Below the pieces are notes generated by a model, which was given only the letters and a program-made list of their open reading frames with translations, did no database searches and was not told where the DNA came from. Made by a program: the position numbers and the translations under genes. Positions 1 through 7,986 of a DNA stretch of 36,941 nucleotides are shown one piece after another; the stretch's first letter is position 1; each line of letters starts with the position of its first letter. The stretch spans positions 1-36,941 of the forward strand of contig JACMKT010000026.1 of assembly GCA_014380005.1 (NCBI GenBank), written 5' to 3'. This DNA comes from Rhodospirillales bacterium. Lineage in GTDB: Bacteria; Pseudomonadota; Alphaproteobacteria; Rhodospirillales; Magnetospirillaceae.

Positions 1-202
1 CGCTGCCACCGACCGCACCGCCAGCCGAACCGCCGGACGGCCCGCCGGCACCGGTACTGCCGCCTGACACGCCGCCAGCCGAACCGCCGGCTGCCGCTTG
101 GGCTTTACGGGCCATGAACTCGCCAAAAGGCAGCATTGCCACAGCAAAGCCCAGGCCGCCGATCAGCCCTATTCGTGTCACCAAAACCTTTGTTGAACCC
201 AT
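1..202 (-). CDS. Partial Gly/Ala/Ser-rich exported protein (C-terminus beyond window)
   Basis: A reading frame starts at the ATG complementary to 200-202 and runs off the left edge after 67 codons. A good ribosome binding site (GAGGA, 7 bases upstream) fixes the start. The N-terminus (MGSTKVLVTRIGLIGGLGFA...) has basic residues followed by a hydrophobic stretch to about residue 25, so it looks like a signal peptide or membrane anchor. From about residue 36 the protein is almost entirely Gly, Ala and Ser with a few Pro, Val and Thr, in imperfect GGSAGG-type repeats. The family is not recognisable from this part. It could be a surface or envelope protein with a low-complexity spacer. It is divergent from the lipoprotein gene at 405. 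Confidence 0.6.
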   Translation of the reverse strand, partial: MGSTKVLVTRIGLIGGLGFAVAMLPFGEFMARKAQAAAGGSAGGVSGGSTGAGGPSGGSAGGAVGGS

Positions 203-404
203 GGTGGAATCCTCACGCCAGACCTGGACGTCCGTCGCCGCCCATTCGATGGCGACAAGGCCCAAGATGGGGACATCATTCGGATGGCAACACCACGCTT
301 ATGGGCACTCTTCCGCGCCAATGGGCTCCCCTCCCGAGAGGCCGTTAATCATGGCCGCAGGCCGTATGCTCGGCCCATCGATGCTCAACCGAGTGAGACT
401 CCCG

Positions 405-1286
405 ATGATACGTGCCCTCACCTTTGTGACAGCGACCCTGCTTGTGGCCGCCTGCGCCAGCGAGCCGCCCCGGCAAATGGCCGGGCCAGCCCTGCCCCCG
501 GCCCCGCTTCCCACCTATGCCATCGGCGACCAAGTCACCTGGAGCAACGGGCAGACCGAGACCGTGGTGGCGATAGATGGCGAGGTGGTGAGCTGGCGCG
601 ACCAGGACGGCAACACTTTCAGCGGCTATCGCAATTTCACGCTGCCGTCTTTGGCCTGGGACTACCCCAAATCCACGGCCACCACGGAAATGGCCATCCC
701 CGCCACCACGTTATGGCCGTTGAAGCTGGGCAACGAAGCCGACTTCAAGGTCAGCCAGCGCCTGACCCTGAAAATCCATGATTCCGATTTGGCCTATCAC
801 GACGAATGGGGCTGCCGGGTGGACGGCACCGAGCGGGTGAGCGTGGCCCTGGGCAAGTTCGACACCTTCAAGCTGCGCTGCAAACGCTTCTGGCAGGGCA
901 GCAATATCGGCGAAATCACCTGGAACTACGCCCCCGCCTTGGGCCGGGTGGTCAAGCGCAACTGGACCGGCGCCAAGGAACCCGAGGAACTGATCGCCAT
1001 GGGCAGCGGCAAGTTGGGCCCCAAGGCCGAGACCGTCGCCGCCAAGGTGCGCCAGCATGGTCTTGAGAAAATGGTTTCAGGGAGCGGAGCCATGGGCCGG
1101 GCCGCCGGCATTCAGGCGCAAATCGTGCCCAAGGCCACCTTCACCACCAGCACCGGAGCCATCTGCCGCGATTTCCTGCAAACCCTGGAAACCAAGACGG
1201 CGCGCGCCACCACCGCAGGCATCGCCTGCCGCGCCAAGGATGGAAAGTGGACGGTGGTGGATAGGATCAAAGCGACGGAGGATTGA
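405..1286 (+). CDS. Lipoprotein with C-terminal surface-antigen-like domain
   Basis: A 293-residue predicted lipoprotein. The start at 405 gives a compact signal peptide (MIRALTFVTATLLVAAC) with the lipobox cysteine at residue 17; an in-frame ATG at 381 would only lengthen the N-region. The middle part holds an SH3-like stretch (YAIGDQVTWSNGQ...) and a domain with two cysteines in the region WGCRVDG...KLRCKRFW. The last 60 residues (TGAICRDFLQTL...GIACRAKDGKWTVVD) resemble the C-terminal domain of RT0821/Lpp0805-type surface proteins, which carry a paired CR...ACR pattern. It probably sits at the inner face of the outer membrane. Its function is unknown. It converges on the Hsp70-like gene, with a palindromic repeat element in the gap. 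Confidence 0.75.
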   Translation: MIRALTFVTATLLVAACASEPPRQMAGPALPPAPLPTYAIGDQVTWSNGQTETVVAIDGEVVSWRDQDGNTFSGYRNFTLPSLAWDYPKSTATTEMAIPATTLWPLKLGNEADFKVSQRLTLKIHDSDLAYHDEWGCRVDGTERVSVALGKFDTFKLRCKRFWQGSNIGEITWNYAPALGRVVKRNWTGAKEPEELIAMGSGKLGPKAETVAAKVRQHGLEKMVSGSGAMGRAAGIQAQIVPKATFTTSTGAICRDFLQTLETKTARATTAGIACRAKDGKWTVVDRIKATED

Positions 1287-1340
1287 GGAGATACGCCCGC
1301 TACGCGAGCCACGGAAGGCACAAACGTTAACTTTCTTCCT

Positions 1341-1423
1341 CGTCATCCCCGCGAATGCGGGGATCCATGGTGGGAAACGGCACCATGGACCCCGGATCGG
1401 CGCTGCGCTTGTCCGGGGTGACG
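1341..1423. repeat. Cloverleaf-like palindromic extragenic element, copy 1
   Basis: The outer ends pair (CGTCA at 1341 with TGACG ending at 1423). Inside are two hairpins, CCCCGC-GAAT-GCGGGG and a longer CCCCGGA...TCCGGGG, separated by CCATGG repeated in inverted fashion. The right half recurs at 16382-16424 with one mismatch in 43 bases. It lies between the 3' ends of two convergent genes, so it may act as a bidirectional transcription stop; that role is inferred. Confidence 0.8.
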
Positions 1424-1434
1424 AATCAATATCC

Positions 1435-2727
1435 CTACCGCCTCGCAAACACCTCACGCGCCCGATGGGCCAACCCACTCGCGACGGAGATAAACTCGCC
1501 GCCGGCACTCAGCTTGGCCTCGCCGAAACGCCGGGCGAAGATGGCACGCACCGCAGGCACCAAAGACGAGCCGCCGGTCAGGAACACGCGGTCCACCTTG
1601 TCCGCACTGGTGCCGGTCGACTCCAACAATCCATCCACGCAGGTCTCGATGGCCGTCAGTTCGGGGGCGATCCAGCCTTCGAACTCGGCGCGGGTGATGC
1701 GGCGCCCAATATCCACCGGGTCATGGTGGAAGGCGAAATCGGTGAACTCGGCATGGGACAGCGCCACCTTGGCCTGCTCCACCGAGCGGTACAGGTGGTA
1801 GCCCAGATTATATTCGATCAGTGCCAGCAACTGGCCCAACTGGTCGGGCCGGTCCACCTTGCGCTCCAGATCGCGCAGCAGCCGCAGGGTCGAGGGCGCG
1901 TTGAGGAAGCCGATATGATGCCAACGCTCCAGCTTGCCGTAGATCCAGGCCGGCATGGGCAGGGTCTTGTCGTTGCTTTCGAAGGTGGCGTCCTTGCCGA
2001 AATGGCCAGCGATGCCGTGCTGGACCATGCGGCGATCGAAAGCATCACCGGCGATGCCCACGCCGCTGGTGCCGATAATAGCGTCTTCCGGGCGGTTGAG
2101 GCGCGCGCGGCCCGGCCCCAGGCGGATCAGGCAGAAATCGCTGGTGCCGCCGCCGAAATCGGCCACCAGAACTGTTTCGTCGCGGGTCAGGCCGCTCTCA
2201 TAATAATAGGCGGCGGCGATGGGCTCATATTCGAACACCACCTCATGGATGCCAGCCTTGGCGAATGCGTCGAGCAGGCGTCCGGTGGCGTAATCGTCTT
2301 CCTGTTCGCCACCCTCGGCCACGAAGCGCACGGGGCGCCCGGCCACCACCCGTTCAACCTTGGAGCCGGTGGTGGCGCTGGCATGGCGGCGCAGGTGATC
2401 AACGATGCGGGCGATCAGATCTTCCAGCGTGTAGGACGCGCCCAGGATCGACGTGCTGGTGAAGGCTCGGCTGGTCAGATAGGATTTGAACGATTGCAGG
2501 AAGCGGCACTCGCCATCGCCATGCAGATAGGCGTCGATGGCCTCATGCCCCACCAGCGGCGCGATACGCCCGTTGGCATCCTTGAAATGCTTGTCGAAAG
2601 CCAGCACCGAGCGCAACGTCGAGGCCGGTCCGCCGGCGGTGCTGAAGGACGCAATGCTCGCCGCGCCCTCTTCCCCCGCCACGGCAACCGCAGAGTTCGT
2701 GGTACCGAAATCCATACCCACATACAT
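1435..2727 (-). CDS. Hsp70-family ATPase, YegD-like (no substrate-binding domain)
   Basis: A 430-residue actin-fold ATPase of the Hsp70 superfamily. The phosphate-1 motif MDFGTTNS lies at residues 5-12, the phosphate-2 motif ADFGGGTSDF at about 190-200, and the adenosine motif FLTGGSSLVPAV near residue 390. The protein ends right after the nucleotide-binding domain, so it lacks the peptide-binding domain and lid of DnaK and matches the shorter YegD type, whose cellular role is poorly defined. The start ATG lies 3 bases after the stop codon of the MYG1-family gene, so the two are almost certainly cotranscribed and may be translationally coupled. The 3' end faces the lipoprotein gene across the palindromic element. 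Confidence 0.88.
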   Translation of the reverse strand: MYVGMDFGTTNSAVAVAGEEGAASIASFSTAGGPASTLRSVLAFDKHFKDANGRIAPLVGHEAIDAYLHGDGECRFLQSFKSYLTSRAFTSTSILGASYTLEDLIARIVDHLRRHASATTGSKVERVVAGRPVRFVAEGGEQEDDYATGRLLDAFAKAGIHEVVFEYEPIAAAYYYESGLTRDETVLVADFGGGTSDFCLIRLGPGRARLNRPEDAIIGTSGVGIAGDAFDRRMVQHGIAGHFGKDATFESNDKTLPMPAWIYGKLERWHHIGFLNAPSTLRLLRDLERKVDRPDQLGQLLALIEYNLGYHLYRSVEQAKVALSHAEFTDFAFHHDPVDIGRRITRAEFEGWIAPELTAIETCVDGLLESTGTSADKVDRVFLTGGSSLVPAVRAIFARRFGEAKLSAGGEFISVASGLAHRAREVFARR

Positions 2728-2730
2728 GCG

Positions 2731-3621
2731 TTAAGCCTCCGCCACCGCCAGACGAGCCAAAGCCACCGCGCCGTCGCGGCTGCGGGCGCCGCACACGAAG
2801 CGCGCCGGGTGGCAGAAGGTGGCGTCGGCCACGCCGGAAACCGCCGCAAGGGCGTCGTCGCGCAGACCACCCCAGGCGTCGGGCAATGACTTGCGCTGAC
2901 CGAATGAGCCCTTTTCCGGCGGCACCGCGCTGCAGGTCCAATCGCGCCCGGCGGGGCGGATGACGTAAAGCAGTTCGGTCAGGCCCAACTCGAACACTGC
3001 GTCCTCCCACGGTACCCGGTGTTCCAGCACCAAGATGGCGGGATCGGTGCCAAGGCGGGCGGCAGCGGCAACGCTGTCCACGGCCAAGGTGGCGGCGTGG
3101 GCGCGCGCGCAGGCCCGAGCGAGAACAGCAGAAGCCACGTCGGCAGCAGCGAGGAAGGCTTCGTTTTCGTCGCGATCCTCCTCGGCGAAGGTGGGGTTCC
3201 AGGCCTCAATCAGGGTGGAGAAATGGCCGGACGTCGGCACCATGGCGCCGTTATCCATCAGATCCACGTCGCGGACCAAACCGTCATCCACCATGCGCTG
3301 CACCTTGGCGATGGTGTTCTCGCTGGCAGGGGGAAGCAATGACCGGATGGCGTCCGCACCGAAATCGCGCCACACCAGACCGGCAGAGCTATAGGGCGCG
3401 CCATCGTCGCGCAGCGGCTTGTCACGCATGTGGTGGTCGTAACGGCGGGCTTGCGGGTCATAGGTGCCGCCCACGTCGAACACCACGTCGGCCTGGGCCA
3501 GGACATCGCCGTCGCGGGTGCGTGTCAGTTCAAGGCGGCCACCGGTTGCCGCCTTGAGAATGGCGTAGGCGAAGACGTCGTCGGCATGGAACGAGCCGCT
3601 ATGGGTAGCCACCTTGAGCAA
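2731..3621 (-). CDS. MYG1-family (UPF0160) metal-dependent hydrolase / exonuclease
   Basis: A 296-residue protein of the MYG1 family. The N-terminal motif THSGSFHADDVFA (residues 7-19) and the YDHHM motif (about residue 61-65) are the DHH-like metal-binding signatures of this family; eukaryotic MYG1 is a 3'-5' RNA exonuclease, while the bacterial members are little studied. The start is read as TTG at 3621, because AGGAG lies 6 bases upstream; GTG at 3612 is an alternative. It is the first gene of a two-gene unit with the Hsp70-like ATPase, which suggests a joint role, but none can be named from sequence. tRNA-Pro lies immediately upstream on the same strand, separated by its terminator. Confidence 0.85.
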   Translation of the reverse strand: MLKVATHSGSFHADDVFAYAILKAATGGRLELTRTRDGDVLAQADVVFDVGGTYDPQARRYDHHMRDKPLRDDGAPYSSAGLVWRDFGADAIRSLLPPASENTIAKVQRMVDDGLVRDVDLMDNGAMVPTSGHFSTLIEAWNPTFAEEDRDENEAFLAAADVASAVLARACARAHAATLAVDSVAAAARLGTDPAILVLEHRVPWEDAVFELGLTELLYVIRPAGRDWTCSAVPPEKGSFGQRKSLPDAWGGLRDDALAAVSGVADATFCHPARFVCGARSRDGAVALARLAVAEA

Positions 3622-3669
3622 GGCTTTCTCCTATAAGAAATGGCGGACGTCCAACGGACCCCCGCAAAG

Positions 3670-3702
3670 AAAAAGCCCGCCAGACCTTTCGATCTGGCGG
3701 AC
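3670..3702 (-). terminator. Rho-independent terminator of tRNA-Pro
   Basis: On the minus strand, directly after the tRNA, a GC-rich hairpin (GTCCGCCAGATC-GAAA-GGTCTGGCGGGC, with a few wobble or mismatched pairs) is followed by five T residues. Position, orientation and U-tract fit termination of the tRNA transcript before the MYG1-family gene. Confidence 0.85.
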
Positions 3703-3709
3703 TTTTATT

Positions 3710-3786
3710 TGGTCGGAGTGAGAGGATTCGAACCTCCGGCCCCTGCCTCCCGAAGACAGTGCTCTACCAGGCTGAGCTACACTCCG
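3710..3786 (-). tRNA. tRNA-Pro (anticodon CGG)
   Basis: A 77-base cloverleaf with encoded CCA. The acceptor stem pairs CGGAGTG with CACTCCG. The anticodon stem CTGTC/GGCAG holds the loop TTCGGGA, giving anticodon CGG, which reads the proline codon CCG. The T arm is GGAGG-TTCGAAT-CCTCT with a terminal G-U pair, and the D arm contains AGCCTGGTA. It decodes one of the commonest proline codons of a GC-rich genome. Confidence 0.95.
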
Positions 3787-3804
3787 GTCGCCTGCGAGGC
3801 GGTT

Positions 3805-3833
3805 CTTATAGCGCCAACATCGGCGGGGTGCAA
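3805..3833 (-). promoter_or_regulatory. Sigma-70 promoter of tRNA-Pro
   Basis: Reading the minus strand, TTGCAC (3833-3828) and TATAAG (3810-3805) are separated by exactly 17 bases. The -10 box lies about 18 bases before the tRNA 5' end, the usual distance for a tRNA gene. Confidence 0.75.
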
Positions 3834-3862
3834 AGGAATTTTGCGGCTATTTTCGCAGGGCT

Positions 3863-4288
3863 TTAACCGGCCCGCGCAGCCCCGGTTTCGCCAGTCTTTT
3901 TTGGCATGCGGCAATTGGGTTGCTCGGGTCCCTCGAACTCGATCAGCTCGGGCCGCAACAGGCCGTGACGTAAACTGTGCCAGGGCAGGAACTCGCGCGC
4001 CGCCGCGGGCGTTTCCACCATCAGACCGTCGCCGCTAACCAGCAATATCTTGAAACTGCGGGTTTTTTCGCGGCCGATGCCCTTCAGCATCACCCCCTGG
4101 GCCGGCTGGAAAACCGCTGCCAGCCGCACCACCTTGGCCGGGCTGACGGTGTGCGGGGTAAAGATGTCCTGCAATGGCACCGGGCTGATGGTCCCTTCCT
4201 CGCAATCAACCCGCACCAAGCCGGTGGCGCCGAAATCACTGCGCCGATAGCCGTAACATTGGGTAAGGATATCCTTCAAAGTGGTCAT
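3863..4288 (-). CDS. Hypothetical protein, 141 aa
   Basis: I do not recognise a family. The start at 4288 is chosen because GGAGGT precedes it by 6 bases; the frame is open further upstream but without a comparable site. The product (MTTLKDILTQCYGYRRSDFG...) is soluble-looking, with no signal peptide or membrane segment. It has a hydrophobic, beta-rich middle (KVVRLAAVFQPAQGVMLKG, SFKILLVSGDGLMVETP) and a short basic C-terminal tail. Cysteines near the start (C10 and one in RVDCEEG) are not in a recognised metal motif. It is divergent from the GDSL hydrolase gene and lies upstream of tRNA-Pro on the same strand. Confidence 0.6.
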   Translation of the reverse strand: MTTLKDILTQCYGYRRSDFGATGLVRVDCEEGTISPVPLQDIFTPHTVSPAKVVRLAAVFQPAQGVMLKGIGREKTRSFKILLVSGDGLMVETPAAAREFLPWHSLRHGLLRPELIEFEGPEQPNCRMPKKTGETGAARAG

Positions 4289-4399
4289 GCGCGCACCTCC
4301 GCTGGCCCTTTGCTCATGTTGTGCGACACGGCGGCGGCTGCGAGGGAACGCCCTGGGATATTTGTTGCCACCGCAATCGCCCTGAAGCAGCATGCCCGC

Positions 4400-4990
4400 A
4401 TGCGCATCTGCTTCCTGGGCGACAGCTTCATCAATGGCACCGGCGATCCCCATTGCCTGGGATGGGTCGGGCGAGTCTCGGCCCAGGCACGGGCCAGCGG
4501 CTGCGACGTCACCTGCTATAATCTGGGCATCCGCCGCAACACCAGCCAGGACATCGCCGCCCGCTGGCAGGCCGAGGCGGCATTACGCCTGCCGCCGGAA
4601 ATCGCCGGGATGCTGGTGTTCTCGTTCGGCGTCAATGATTGCTGCGATGAGGACGGGTGCCGCCGTGTCGCCCCCGAGGCCAGCGTGGCAACCACCCGCA
4701 GCATCCTGTCCGAAGCCGTCCGCCACCGACCCACCCTGATGGTAGGGCCGCCACCCATCGCCGCGCCCGACATCAATCACCGCATCGCCGCTTTGTCGCA
4801 GGCTTTGTCCAATGTGTGCCGGGACATGGGCGTGCCGTTCCTGGACGCCTTCACGCCATTATCCGCCAATCCCGTATGGATGCACGAAACCGACACCGGT
4901 GACGGCGCCCATCCGGGTGCCGGCGGTTATGACGCCTTGACCGCGCTGGTGTCCGCATGGCCCGATTGGCGCCGCGCCGTCTCGGCCTGA
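4400..4990 (+). CDS. SGNH/GDSL-family hydrolase
   Basis: A 196-residue single-domain esterase/lipase of the SGNH fold. The nucleophile block FLGDSF has Ser at residue 9. The Asn block is FGVND at residues 76-80, and the catalytic Asp-His pair lies in DGAHPG (D168, H171). The oxyanion-hole glycine block is near NLGIRRNTS (41-49). There is no signal peptide, so it is probably cytoplasmic. The ATG at 4400 starts directly at the first beta strand, as usual in short GDSL proteins; no strong ribosome binding site is visible. Its 3' end overlaps the convergent amidohydrolase gene by 64 bases. The natural substrate cannot be told from sequence. Confidence 0.85.
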   Translation: MRICFLGDSFINGTGDPHCLGWVGRVSAQARASGCDVTCYNLGIRRNTSQDIAARWQAEAALRLPPEIAGMLVFSFGVNDCCDEDGCRRVAPEASVATTRSILSEAVRHRPTLMVGPPPIAAPDINHRIAALSQALSNVCRDMGVPFLDAFTPLSANPVWMHETDTGDGAHPGAGGYDALTALVSAWPDWRRAVSA

Positions 4991-5805
4991 CCAAAGCCGA
5001 ACAGACCAGCAGCCGTACTGCCCAGAACCCGCGACCGCATGGCCGCCGAGGGCAGCCAGCGCGTCAACGCCGCCAACGCCGTACGGGTATCGGCCACCTG
5101 TTCAAATTGGGTGTGCGGCCAATCACTGCCCCACAACAGGCGGCTGGGGCCAAACGCGTGCACCAATTCCACTGCCGCATGCTGGGCCAGCCGGTCACCG
5201 TCGGGGCCAAGCCGGTAACCGGCCGATAGCTTGACCCAGACCTGCTTGGTGATAGCCGCTGCCAGCAGGGTGGTGAAGCCGGGATCGTGGATGCCCAGCA
5301 GCGGGTTGGGGCGACCGAAATGGTCGATCACCACATTGCCCCCCGCCGCCAGCAAAGGCGGCAGCACACGCGGCAGCCGTGCCGCCTCGCATTGAACCTC
5401 GACCTGCCAACCGGCGGCGGCAATACGGTCAAGGTGCCGGGTCCACAAAGCGGAGGCGAAGTCGGGGTCGTCCTTGCCGATCAAATTGAGCCTGATCCCA
5501 ACGATGCCTTGGCCTGCCAGTTGGGCAATCTCTTCCACCGAAATGGCGGGATCGACCATGGCGATACCGCGCAGGCGTTCGGGCGCAACCTGCAAGACCG
5601 ACACCAGATAGGAATTATCGGTGCCGAGAAAGCTGGGCTGCACCAGCACGCCATGGGTCATGCCCGAAGCGTCGAGCATGCCCAAATATGCCGCGATACC
5701 CGCATCGTAACTGGGCGTGTACCGCCGCGTCCCGTCCAGGGCAAGGCCCTGGACGAAACAATGGGCGTGGCAATCCACACGCATGGGCATGCTGATTAGT
5801 TTCAC
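4927..5805 (-). CDS. Amidohydrolase-2 family protein (2-pyrone-4,6-dicarboxylate lactonase-like)
   Basis: A 292-residue TIM-barrel hydrolase of the amidohydrolase-2 family (PF04909 type). The metal-ligand motif DCHAH lies near the N-terminus (about residues 11-15), VIDHFGRP in the middle and LLWGSDWPHTQFE in the last third, all typical of the lactonase and decarboxylase members. It starts with GTG at 5805, overlapping the TGA stop of the MFS gene (GTGA), so it is translationally coupled to the transporter; ATG codons at 5790 and 5784 are alternatives. Together with the upstream GntR regulator it suggests uptake and ring or lactone hydrolysis of a small carboxylic acid. The substrate is inferred only in class. 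The C-terminus overlaps the GDSL gene. Confidence 0.85.
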   Translation of the reverse strand: MKLISMPMRVDCHAHCFVQGLALDGTRRYTPSYDAGIAAYLGMLDASGMTHGVLVQPSFLGTDNSYLVSVLQVAPERLRGIAMVDPAISVEEIAQLAGQGIVGIRLNLIGKDDPDFASALWTRHLDRIAAAGWQVEVQCEAARLPRVLPPLLAAGGNVVIDHFGRPNPLLGIHDPGFTTLLAAAITKQVWVKLSAGYRLGPDGDRLAQHAAVELVHAFGPSRLLWGSDWPHTQFEQVADTRTALAALTRWLPSAAMRSRVLGSTAAGLFGFGQAETARRQSGHADTSAVKAS

Positions 5806-7067
5806 GCCTCGGCCACCGTAGGGGCGGCAGCGGGCAAATCCTGCTGCAGCGCCTTGCCGCGGGTTTCGGGCAGCATCAGCACGGCGACCAAAACCAGCGA
5901 ATAGGCCAGTCCGGCATCCACACCGATGGCGGTGCCCAGGGACCAGGTGTTGCTCATATAGCCGATCAGCACCGGCAGGCCCGCCGACAGGATACGGCCG
6001 AAATTATAGCAGAAGCCCACGCCCGAGCCGCGCACACCCTCGGGATAAAGCTCGTTGAATAGGGCGCCCATGCTGGCGGGAATGCCGGCGGCGCAGAAGC
6101 CCAAGGGGAAGCCCAGGATCAGCATGGCGGTGGGGCCGATGGGCGCCAGCAAATAAGTAACCGTCAACACGATGCAGCCCGAGGCGAACAGCATGACCGT
6201 GCGGCGGCGCCCCAACCGGTCCAGCAATTGCCCCGCCGTCAGGCAGCCGATGCCGAAGGCGACAATGATGACGCCCATATAAGCGCCGGTGCCCATGACC
6301 GACAGGTGACGCTCGGTTTTCAGGAAAGTCGGCAACCACGTGAACAGGCCATAGAAGCCGCCATGGGCGCCAAAGCCGAACAGGCCGCCGATCAAGGTCA
6401 CGCGCAGGGTTTCGGGGCGGAAGATGCCGAACACCGCCTTGAAATAGCTGGTGCGCGGCTTGCTCTCGCCGCAGGCACGGACCGGCTCTTCGACCTTGCG
6501 GCGCACATAGATGATCAGCAGCGCCGGCAGCAAGCCGATGGCGAACATGACCCGCCACGCGTATTCCTGCGGCAGCATGCTGAAGGCAATGGTGTAAAGC
6601 AGCACGGCGCCGCCCCAGCCCACGGCCCAGCCGCTTTGCACGGCGCCCATGGCCTTGCCGCGATGTTCGGAGCGGATGACTTCGGCCATCAGCACCGCAC
6701 CGGCGGCCCATTCGGCGCCGAAGCCAAGGCCCTGCAACCCCTTAAGCACCATCAGCTGTTCGAAATTTTGGCAGAACGCCGCCAGGAAAGTGGCGGTGGC
6801 GAACCAGACGATGGAGATCTGCAGCGCCTTGACCCGCCCGATGCGGTCGGACAACGCACCGCCCAGCCAGCCGCCCAGCGCCGACGCCACCAGGGTGACG
6901 CCGCTGATCAGGCCGGCCTCGGTCTTGCTGACACCCCAGGTGGCAATCAATGCGGGAATGACCATGCTGAACATCTGAATGTCCAAGGCGTCCAGCGACC
7001 ACCCACCGAAACATGCCCAGAACGTGCGGCGCTCTCCCGGCGCCACCTGCCGATACCACGTGAACAT
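5802..7067 (-). CDS. MFS transporter, aromatic-acid/metabolite:H+ symporter type
   Basis: A 421-residue major facilitator with about 12 hydrophobic segments. Near the N-terminus is the segment WSLDALDIQMFSMVIPALIA, whose D-A-x-D pattern in TM1 is characteristic of the aromatic acid:H+ symporter group. The loop 2-3 motif GGWLGGALSDRIGRVK and the C-terminal half motif GQLLDRLGRRRT are the conserved MFS A-motifs. GGGAGA-like bases 6 upstream of the ATG support the start. The gene lies 79 bases after gntR and directly after an operator palindrome, and is coupled to the amidohydrolase. It probably imports the substrate of that enzyme. Confidence 0.9.
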   Translation of the reverse strand: MFTWYRQVAPGERRTFWACFGGWSLDALDIQMFSMVIPALIATWGVSKTEAGLISGVTLVASALGGWLGGALSDRIGRVKALQISIVWFATATFLAAFCQNFEQLMVLKGLQGLGFGAEWAAGAVLMAEVIRSEHRGKAMGAVQSGWAVGWGGAVLLYTIAFSMLPQEYAWRVMFAIGLLPALLIIYVRRKVEEPVRACGESKPRTSYFKAVFGIFRPETLRVTLIGGLFGFGAHGGFYGLFTWLPTFLKTERHLSVMGTGAYMGVIIVAFGIGCLTAGQLLDRLGRRRTVMLFASGCIVLTVTYLLAPIGPTAMLILGFPLGFCAAGIPASMGALFNELYPEGVRGSGVGFCYNFGRILSAGLPVLIGYMSNTWSLGTAIGVDAGLAYSLVLVAVLMLPETRGKALQQDLPAAAPTVAEA

Positions 7068-7088
7068 TGTCGTCTCCCTGGAGTTTTC

Positions 7089-7106
7089 TAGTCCTCTATA
7101 TGACTA
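7089..7106. promoter_or_regulatory. Putative GntR operator upstream of the MFS gene
   Basis: TAGTCCTCTATATGACTA: TAGTC and GACTA are inverted around a centre of 8 bases. The inner sequence AGTCCTCTANATGAC is repeated at 7880-7894 in front of the regulator gene. It lies 22 bases before the MFS start codon, where a bound repressor would block transcription or translation. Confidence 0.65.
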
Positions 7107-7146
7107 AAAAACCAGAAAGCACTTATCGCGTCAATGTAGTTTCTCG

Positions 7147-7869
7147 TCAGTTTATATCAATATGGTAGCGGAATGTCGCCGCCGGTGCTCGCGATAGGCG
7201 CCATTCCAAGGGGTGGCGGTCATAGCCGCGTGCAAGGCGTTCGATCACCACCACGGGCTCCCCCGGCTTCAATCCCAGCAACTGCGCGTGTTCCGCCCCC
7301 ACCGCTTCCACAGTCAAGGTCTCCTGCGCCGAGGCGATGGACTGGCCGCACAGCCGCTCGTAAGTGGGGTAAAGCAGATCGCCCATATCGTCCAAGCCGA
7401 CGGTGAAAATGGGGGCGAAGCGCACCTTGGGCAGCCAGATTTCCTCGCCCATGACGATGTGCCCGTCAACCAGCCGCAGCCGGACCAGCCGGATGACCTC
7501 GGCGCCTTGGGCAAGGCTCAAATTCCGGGCCACGTCGGGCGGTGCCGCCATCACATCACGCTGGAGGATACGGCTTTGCGGCACGGTGGCTTGGTCGCCG
7601 CCATGATGGCGCAGGAAGCGCAGCAGGGAATTGTCGAAGCTGGGGCGGCGTACGAAAGTACCGCGCCCCTGCGACCGCTCTACCAGCCCATCGGCCACCA
7701 GGACATCGATGGCGCGGCGCACCGTCCCCAAGGCGACCTTATGAATCGCCGCCAGTTCGGATTCCGACGGAATGGCGTCGCCGGGGCCCCAGACATTGGC
7801 GGCAATCTCGGCGGCAATCTGGTCGCGCAGGCGCTGATAGCGGGGCAAGCGGTCGTCGATGGTGTTCAT
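7147..7869 (-). CDS. GntR-family transcriptional regulator, HutC subfamily
   Basis: A 240-residue regulator. Residues 10-75 form the GntR winged helix (PRYQRLRDQIAAEI...IPSESELAAIHKV...GTVRRAIDVLVADGLVERSQGRGTFV). Residues about 90-235 form a UTRA ligand-binding domain of HutC type (EVIRLVRLRLVDGHIVMGEEIWLP...HPLEWRLSRAPAATFRYHIDI). HutC-type proteins usually repress a neighbouring catabolic operon and are released by a pathway metabolite. Two near-identical palindromes, one in front of this gene and one in front of the MFS gene, support repression of both. The operator overlaps the only GAGGA sequence ahead of the start, so autoregulation is likely. The effector is unknown. Confidence 0.92.
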   Translation of the reverse strand: MNTIDDRLPRYQRLRDQIAAEIAANVWGPGDAIPSESELAAIHKVALGTVRRAIDVLVADGLVERSQGRGTFVRRPSFDNSLLRFLRHHGGDQATVPQSRILQRDVMAAPPDVARNLSLAQGAEVIRLVRLRLVDGHIVMGEEIWLPKVRFAPIFTVGLDDMGDLLYPTYERLCGQSIASAQETLTVEAVGAEHAQLLGLKPGEPVVVIERLARGYDRHPLEWRLSRAPAATFRYHIDIN

Positions 7870-7879
7870 GTGTATGCGC

Positions 7880-7894
7880 AGTCCTCTAGATGAC
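7880..7894. promoter_or_regulatory. Putative autoregulatory operator of the GntR gene
   Basis: AGTCCTCTAGATGAC is a near-perfect palindrome (GTC-TCTAGA-GAC) that matches the site at 7089-7106 in 14 of 15 bases. It lies 11 bases before the regulator start codon and overlaps its presumed ribosome binding region. Confidence 0.65.
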
Positions 7895-7986
7895 CCATCT
7901 AAAGGGTGGCGGGCGGTGGATTGTCAAGGGTTGGCGCTGGTTATTGGGCAGAGGCGGCGGCGGATTGGGCCGCGCCCCTTAAACCT

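Noticed and set aside
114..404. N-terminal extension of the lipoprotein frame back to 114
   Set aside because: The extension overlaps the divergent secreted-protein gene, has no ribosome binding site and would bury the lipoprotein signal peptide.
1057..2889. Open frame of 610 codons on the plus strand across the Hsp70-like gene
   Set aside because: It crosses the palindromic element and lies opposite two genes with clear motifs; composition is typical of an antisense shadow.
3977..4399. N-terminal extension of the GDSL hydrolase frame
   Set aside because: The extension is antisense to the 141-residue gene and has no domain, while the GDSL fold begins exactly at ATG 4400.
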